A DNA stretch of 12,540 nt from Euperipatoides rowelli (Eukaryota > Onychophora > Udeonychophora > Euonychophora > Peripatopsidae): NCBI GenBank assembly GCA_003024985.2, contig PXIH01S0023171.1; one strand, given 5' to 3'. The translations under genes and the position numbers were made by a program. The stretch's first letter is position 1. Each line of letters opens with the position of its first letter. This document shows positions 7,066-12,540 of this stretch, in pieces. The notes under the pieces were generated by a model, which saw nothing but the letters and a program-made list of their open reading frames with translations, searched no databases and was not told where the DNA came from.

Positions 7066-10000
7066 ATGATGATTAAATTTATGTCACTTAATGTTAAAGG
7101 TATGAATATGTAGTCTAAGATAGCACTGCTGTACTCATTTTTGATGATAAAGCAAATTGATTTGTTTATTCTACAAGAGACAAGATTAAAAAAGTCAAAG
7201 GATGATGTGTTGAAAAGGTCTTTTATCATGATTTATGGGTCAAATCTCAGGGAAAATGCTGGAGTTGCTGTTGGGATTAGAAAATGTAGCCATCTCTCTA
7301 AGCTGGTGATTAATGTATTAGATGATAGGATGATTAAGATAAGCATAACAATTTGTGATGAGCCTTTTAAAATCTTCAATTATTATGGTCCTAATCTCAC
7401 ATCGGTCAAGAAGCAGTATATGGTTAAGCTTATACAAATAATTGGAAAAAAACTGGGCCACAAACAATAGTTGTTGGAGACGTTAATGTTCATTACATTC
7501 AGAGGGATAAGCTATTTCTAAACATGTTAAATAGGTAGGTATTAATAGATGTTGCTCGGTTTCATAATAAGGACAATCAAATGACTTTTGATAATGGCAA
7601 AGTTCGTTCTAGAATAGATTATGTTTTCTCTTCACTACAGTATACTGTTGATTCAACGTTTGATACAGTGCCGGTTGAGTTTTCGGATCACATGGCTCTT
7701 TTTTTTTTTCATTTAAGACCTTTGGTCTTATAGCTCAGTGGTCAGGTATCAGTAATAAAGCCTATTGCTCCTGATTACAGATTTACGTATACTGATTTTT
7801 CATATGTTTATGTGAAGGCGTTTTACATAATAGACAGTTGGAGATATTTTCTTTCAATGGCATGAGATGAAATTGGACCTCCTTAAATGGTTTAAAAAAA
7901 GAAATTGTACATATGTTAATGCTAGAAATCAGGAGATTCAGGACATTACTGACAGGATGAATTTAATGGTGGGAGATAAGAATGTACATAGTGAAAACCT
8001 AGTAATACTAAAAGAGAAGTTGATGCAGCTTAAGAAAGATAGAGATAAAATAGATAAGTATATTTTGTTTAGTGAAAAAATTGTAAAAGCTAAATGTGAA
8101 CAAGATAGCAAATATGAATATGTTTAAAAAGAATTCAAATCAAGTGATAACTGCGATTAGTGATGGATCTAAGAATTTGTTCTTTGAAGATGCGTTTTCA
8201 TATGTATTTTTTCATTTCAAAGAAGTGTTTTTTTTATGACCATAAAATTTCAGAAAAGTCAGTATTCGTTATGTTAAAAGAAACTGAGATTAAGCCTGAA
8301 TTTAACTTTCTAATCGAGATAAGGGATATTGAAAGTGCATGTAGTGCTCTTAATAAGACAGCTGGAGTTGGCCCCGATGGTATTAATATTAAAATGATTA
8401 AGAATTTTTCACATGTGATATAGCCTACCCTATGTTAAAAAACTTGTTTAATAAATGGATTGGTAATATATATAATTTGGATTATTTATGTTTAAGGCAT
8501 ATTTCTTTTTAAAGACGGCGGTGGCTGTAGGGCACAGCTTGGAAATTGATGGTATAGCCGTGTTTAGACCTATTACTATGGCCAATTGTGATGCAAAGAT
8601 ATTTTCTCGTATCCTCTTTGAAAAGATGAGAAATAAAGTGATGGAGTCAGTTCTGAGATGCAGTATGGGTTGCCAGGTTTGAGTATTCATAGCCTGATAT
8701 CAATTTTTATGCACTCGTTGAACTATATGAAATCCAACAGGAAGGAACATCAAAAACCTGTTGTAATCTTCTGTGACATTGAAAAGGCATTCAACAGTCT
8801 CGCATTCTTACTTGATACAGAGAATTATTGAATTGTTTGGATGTTCGGCCCTTTCAAACGGGATAATTAACTATGTAACACATAAAGAGTTTGTTCTTAG
8901 GCTGGGAAGGATTACATTGCATCACATTAAAGTCAAGATGTGGTTCTGTATTTACCTGGATGATTTAATGAAGAAGATTCATGACTTGCACCTTGGGATA
9001 AACAATACAGACTTGGGTATTAATGTTTCTACGTTGGCTATTTGGATGACTTTGTTATTATGGTTGAAGATAAATGTAATATTCATAGGGGTCTACAAGT
9101 GTTGGAACAGTTTGGAAAGGAAACGGGAACTGTTATTAGCAGGAAGAAATCGGTTATATATAGAGCCCTGTTCGTAGTTGCGTGGTTAAGGGTCTGGGCA
9201 CGGTTATGCCAAATAAGTTTTTGGGATGTCCTTTCCCGTTTATTGGAGTTATACCAACCAGAATTATTGCTAACTCGTTTATGGAAAAGTTGCATGTTTC
9301 TATAGATCAAATGAAATATAGGAAACTTTCGATATTTCAAAAAATTCAGATTTCAAACATTTTATTTTATTTTTTAAAGTAACTGTTGTTCTGAATAAAT
9401 TTATTTGGGGTAAAAGAAGAACAATGCTTCCAAATGAGGTTTTGACACTGCCTGTGTCTATGGGGGGGGGGGGGTTGGGACTTCATGCAACTAGAATTAA
9501 AAATTGGTTGTTGGCTTTGTTTAATTGTGCTTATAAGTTACTGATTAATGCTATGGAGGGAGATTGGGTGGATGTGGTACACCTCCACCGTTTGTTATTG
9601 AGGTGGCAGGCGTAAAGTGTAATGTAGGAGCCTTGATTGAGAAAATACACGAGTTCTAAAATGTATCTGGCGTTTAATGTCATGCAACAGATATAGCCTA
9701 TAGAAAGGTGGTTATGTATCTCCCAAACAAGATATCAAATTGTGGTCAATAGTAACTTTTTACAGATGTCTAAAATTAGAAAATTTGAAACTTGGAAGAG
9801 AGCTTCCCCTCGAATAGTAAATTTTTAATAAAGTTATATTTTCAGATATTGCCAACTAATCTTTGATTAATAAGCAGATACAATAATTTTATAAACAAAG
9901 AATGTAATTTTTTGTGATTGTCCAAAGGATCTGAATCATATAGCCTACTGTTTTCATGTGAGTATTTTAAAGATTTTTAAAATATTGGTGCAGGGTGTTA

Positions 10001-10234
10001 TCCAGATGGACTTACCTGGTAAAATTGATGTTTTTTTTTTTGTTTTTGTATTTGCGTAAATCAATATTTATTGTTGTTGTTTTAATTTTTAAAACTATAT
10101 GGGATGTTAGATGTTGTACTGTCTTTCAAGGAAACTTTATTGAGCCAGTACAGAGGTTTAGGACTATGATAACTAAATTATATTGTGTAGATGAAAAATT
10201 TTTGAATGGAATAATGCAGATGTTAGAAATATGA
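7066..10234 (+). pseudogene. ORF2 of the L1/Tx1-like element (APE endonuclease + reverse transcriptase)
   Basis: This is the catalytic polyprotein of the LINE. The start at 7066 reads MMIKFMSLNVKGMN, then TAG at 7111, then open 7114-7467. Endonuclease motifs: SLNVKG, LFILQETRL (catalytic E), FNYYGPN, then after a slip at 7446-7455 VVGDVN, SRIDYVF and SDH (near 7684-7692). The linker 7867-8124 is rich in K, D and E (possible coiled coil). RT: AGVGPDGI (about 8361-8385), FRPITMANCDAKIFSRIL (about 8563-8616), motif A FCDIEKAFNSL (8769-8801), then LRLGR; motif B (GxxQGxxxSP) is missing, leaving FCIYLDDLMKKIHDL. Motif C reads YLDDFVIM (9039-9062) in a shifted frame, then GTVISRKKSVIYR, FLGCPF, LNKFIWGKRR (9393-9422) and GGGGLGL. 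A C-terminal Cys/His motif C-X-C-X6-H-X3-C (9913-9951) precedes IWDVR..TVF and the TGA at 10232. At least nine frame changes; about 1,050 codons in span. Confidence 0.9.
9462..9474. repeat. G13 homopolymer inside ORF2
   Basis: Thirteen G residues encode MGGGGLGL where the family normally has GGLGL. The run has probably expanded by two codons without changing frame. Confidence 0.85.
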
Positions 10235-10341
10235 TTTATAAGATGATATATTATATTTAAGTAGTTATTGAGTTAATAACTTATATTAGGCTGATGCTTA
10301 ATATTTTTATCTTAATCTTATGTAATAATAATAATTGTTTA

Positions 10342-10396
10342 AATAAATTATATTAGATGGGTGGAAATCCCAGATCTACAAAAAAAAAAAAAAAAA
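10342..10396 (+). terminator. Polyadenylation signal and poly(A) tail of the L1/Tx1-like element
   Basis: AATAAA at 10342-10347 precedes a 17-A run at 10380-10396, directly followed by the 3' target duplication. This is the expected 3' end of a target-primed retrotransposition event. Confidence 0.88.
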
Positions 10397-10407
10397 GTCA
10401 AAGAATT
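10396..10407. repeat. 3' target-site duplication of the L1/Tx1-like element
   Basis: AGTCAAAGAATT follows the poly(A) run. The leading A may belong to the tail, in which case the duplication is 11 bp. Confidence 0.88.
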
Positions 10408-10714
10408 GACAAAATATTTTTTAAACAAAGTCTTTAATTGCAGAGCTGTTGAACTTCTATTTAGTGTGAAATTTCATAAAAAACAATCCAAAATTTTGAA
10501 TTGCACTCTATTCTTCTGATCTAAAAATAGTGATAAAATGAAAAACATGCACTTTTGAAGTGCTAGTGTTAAGTTGTATGTACCAGAATGGTGAATAGTA
10601 TAGGCTTAACATCACTTTTAGATAAATAAATAAAATATATTTTTAATCCTTCTTTCAATAACGAATACCCTTGGGGAAAAACGAACCAGATGGTGTTGAA
10701 GCACAGTAGCAAAT

Positions 10715-10742
10715 AGGGATATTAATGTGTAATAATATCCCT
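10715..10742. repeat. 10-bp-stem perfect hairpin
   Basis: AGGGATATTA (10715-10724) and TAATATCCCT (10733-10742) are exact reverse complements around an 8-base loop. No neighbouring gene gives it a role. Confidence 0.75.
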
Positions 10743-11765
10743 CCTCCAATAATAGGTACGGTAATAATAAAATAAAGACAACACTAAAAAAATAATTTTA
10801 TCTGAATGGAGGGGAGGAGGGGGGAGGCAAAAAAAAAAAACTTGAGCTATTAATTAGGCCTGCGGAAAACAAGTTTTCAACAAAATGAATTTTATTACAT
10901 TCATAATACCGTAATAAAAAATGTTTATACCGGTACTGTATAGGCCTACTGTAATTAAAACATTAACAAAAATAAAACGCAAAAAATCATTAAATTTCGT
11001 TTCAAAATTAACTAATAGGCAAGAATAAATAAATAAAAAAAAAACTTTATAGGCATCAAATATTTTTATTTTATAAATTTGGCCCGAACAGATTACTGAA
11101 AAAAAAAAAAAAAAATACTGTAGGGCCTATAACTTATATTTTTATTTGGCAACACTTCAAAGCAAAGCACATAGATTGGCATTATACAGCTATAGATTTA
11201 GCTTTTAAAATGTCAATAAACAAGTAGCTATTTCTTATTATTCCTTTTTCAAAAGGAACAATGTCTATTGTTATTCTTATGTTTTTCATCGCTTTGAAGG
11301 CGAAACCACGGAGTTCATTCAAACAAAGAAAATCTACCAATCTAAGCTGCAACTTAATATATTTTTCGAGATAATAATAGTCCGGGATAAGATTTTTATT
11401 TATATGCTAAATTCAATCAAAATAACATACATTTGCATAAATGACTAAAAATACATACCGGCAATGAAAAAACACAATCAGCTGGCCTTTATTTTACTGC
11501 CATAACAGATGGAAGCCATATTGACCACCAGCACCGAATAATAGTGAATGTTTGCAGTGACATAATTTAGAAAATTTCGTTAATAATTATTTGATTTAAA
11601 TATGAAAATAAACTTATTTAAAAATTTATAATTTTAGTAATAGGGAATTATTTTTTAATATAGTACCTTCTTAAATTCGAAAATGATATAGTTTAGATTA
11701 CATTTTCCTGGATAATTAAAGCGCCATCTGTTGAAATAGTTTAATTTATGATTCATTTGATAGGT

Positions 11766-11869
11766 GAGAACAATTTTTCGTTTTCGTACTATATATGCTT
11801 TGCTTTTATCAGATAAATTTTGTTATATTATCTGATAATTGTTCTCTTTTATCTGGTGGAAAAGCAAAG
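11766..11869. repeat. Interlocking set of inverted repeats
   Basis: Three perfect arm pairs occur: GAGAACAATT (11766-11775) with AATTGTTCTC (11837-11846); CTTTGCTTTT (11798-11807) with AAAAGCAAAG (11860-11869); and TTATCAGATAA (11806-11816) with TTATCTGATAA (11828-11838). A fourth pairing, CAGATAAA (11810-11817) with TTTATCTG (11848-11855), extends the second and competes with the third. The first and second pairs interlock, so not all stems can form at once in a simple nested fold. It may be a degraded TIR element or a fold-back remnant; no target duplication was found. Confidence 0.75.
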
Positions 11870-11929
11870 TTACTTAAACATTTTTTGGCCATTATTTTAT
11901 ATAGTTTAGACTAGTGTTGGCCGATGTTT

Positions 11930-12261
11930 AGTACGGTATTGCGTTTAATCTAGTCTCCTTGTTAGAAGATACAACTTTATTTGAAAAAGTGTAGAGAAGA
12001 GCTACTAAAATGATAATAGTTTAGGTGAATTAATCGCATTTTGATAGTCTGAAAGTGTATGATTTTTTTTTTTTTTTTAAAGAATCAGCTTAGGGAAGAT
12101 ATATTAGAAATTATGAGTTTTTTTCAAGTTTCACTAGAGAGCACAATGCAAGCTACTGTAATACCTATAGCTAATTGTTAAAAAAAAAAAAAAATCAAAA
12201 GAGGGTTGTAACATTAAAAAATTCTATAAGAGAATTTAAGAACTTCGTAGATAATAGGTTG
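11930..12261 (+). pseudogene. C-terminal RT fragment of a CR1/L2-like LINE
   Basis: On the plus strand the frame around 11940-12012 reads GIAFNLVSLLEDTTLFEKV, a TAG in place of Gln, then RRATKM (family EYG.AVW.P....D...LEKVQRRATK). After a few stops come HFDSLKVYDF, a T16 run (12063-12078), then KNQLREDILEIMSFF (family R..LR.DLIE.YK.F). At the 3' end NSIREFKNFVDNRL (about 12219-12261) matches the tail position SV..FKN.LD. Frames change at the T16 run and near the A15 run (12180-12194). It resembles the minus-strand LINE pieces in the window but is too decayed to say whether it is the same family. Confidence 0.72.
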
Positions 12262-12540
12262 TACTTCAATGTCCATGCTGGGCTGGCTACCTGGCTAAAG
12301 CTATTTCTGCCAAATTTGATATGTCCATGGTTACATCTGCAGCAATGAAAATGCTTATAATTCTCAACAATTTATATATTCAAAATTTTTAAAATGGTGG
12401 TTCCTACAGCTGAAGTTGATCTTTGGTTGTGTGGCAAAACATTTCTTACTTTGTTGTTAAACACTGCAGAATTAAAATATAAATCATTGGTTACGGGTGT
12501 GACCTGAAAAGGACATGGAAGTTGGACATCTTACACTCAT
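12262..12540. other. Unrecognised tail of the window
   Basis: By position it could be 3' UTR of the preceding LINE. One plus-strand frame is open for about 35 codons near 12297-12390 (includes AISAKFDMSMVTSAAMK), but I recognise no family and an open run of this length can occur by chance. Confidence 0.45.

Larger units (their letters stand above)
5766..10396 (+). mobile_element. Near full-length L1/Tx1-like two-ORF non-LTR retrotransposon
   Basis: The element is about 4.6 kb and bounded by a perfect 12-bp target duplication AGTCAAAGAATT (5754-5765 and 10396-10407; one A is shared with the tail). It has a 5' UTR of about 118 bp, ORF1 with a zinc knuckle, ORF2 with APE endonuclease and RT, a polyadenylation signal AATAAA (10342-10347) and a 17-A tail (10380-10396). 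The combination of CCHC ORF1, APE-type endonuclease, motifs such as FRPI..AN.D.KIFS.IL, LNKFIWG and GGLGL, and a poly(A) tail places it in the L1/Tx1 group, most like Tx1; this is a by-eye assignment. Two ambiguous bases (N at 6067 and 6085) lie in ORF1. Both ORFs carry many frameshifts and some stops. It inserted just past the 3' end of the preceding LINE. Confidence 0.9.
10408..11925. other. AT-rich spacer without recognisable genes
   Basis: Stops are frequent in all six frames. Contents are homopolymers (A12 near 10829-10840, A15-16 near 11100-11115), a G/A-rich patch (10809-10827), TAGGCCTA (10941-10948), a TACCGGTA palindrome near 10928 and two inverted repeats listed separately. I could not recognise transposon protein motifs or RNA genes here. 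Confidence 0.6.

Noticed and set aside
7867-8127. 86-codon open frame as a separate coiled-coil gene
   Set aside because: It lies in the ORF2 start frame between the endonuclease and RT domains and fits the usual charged linker of L1-type ORF2, so it is part of that gene.
9083-9340. 85-codon minus-strand open frame
   Set aside because: It is the antisense of the RT thumb (FLGCPF and following residues) of the L1/Tx1-like ORF2; no independent motif.
11090-11125. A15 run flanked by TTACTG and TACTG as a retroposon tail with target duplication
   Set aside because: The shared word is only five bases and no element body with promoter boxes or coding motifs precedes it.
12297-12390. Open stretch of about 35 codons near the window end as a host exon
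   Set aside because: No family recognised, no clear splice sites judged, and the length is within chance expectation.
1-12540. tRNA, rRNA or CRISPR-like arrays
   Set aside because: No cloverleaf-compatible B-box context, no rRNA-like conserved blocks and no regularly spaced identical repeats were seen.

Overview
The window is AT-rich eukaryotic DNA, most likely from an invertebrate animal. The evidence is the number and kind of decayed transposons (APE-type LINEs, a BED-type hAT transposase, short TIR elements), the absence of bacterial-style gene packing, and the many long A/T homopolymers. The species cannot be named. I find no host gene that can be supported. Almost all recognisable coding sequence is transposon-derived and broken by stops and frameshifts.

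Layout. At 1-200 (perhaps to 420), minus strand, lies the C-terminal end of a CR1/Jockey-like LINE, cut by the window edge. At 1075-2934, minus strand, lies a decayed hAT transposase running from the region before its catalytic RD motif to the C-terminal hATC dimerisation motif; its N-terminus and BED finger are missing. It is interrupted by a 499-bp hAT-type non-autonomous element (2237-2735). A second minus-strand LINE 3' end follows at about 2940-3600. It abuts a plus-strand LINE (about 3588-5712) with endonuclease and reverse transcriptase fragments and a 3' UTR. A 356-bp TIR element (4381-4736) sits between RT motifs B and C of that LINE.

The most complete element is a two-ORF L1/Tx1-like retrotransposon at 5766-10396. 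It has a short 5' UTR, an ORF1 with a CCHC zinc knuckle, an ORF2 with APE endonuclease, RT and a C-terminal Cys/His motif, and a poly(A) tail. A perfect 12-bp target-site duplication (5754-5765 and 10396-10407) flanks it. It landed about 40 bp beyond the 3' end of the previous LINE.

From 10408 to about 11925 I see only AT-rich spacer with two hairpin-forming inverted repeats. At about 11930-12261, plus strand, there is another LINE C-terminal fragment, and the last 280 bp are unrecognised.

The genes do not act together: this is a nested transposon graveyard. The strongest new observations are the two short DNA elements. For each, notional removal of the element plus one copy of its target duplication brings the two halves of the host transposon gene back together at a conserved motif. 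I found no sign of a novel functional system.
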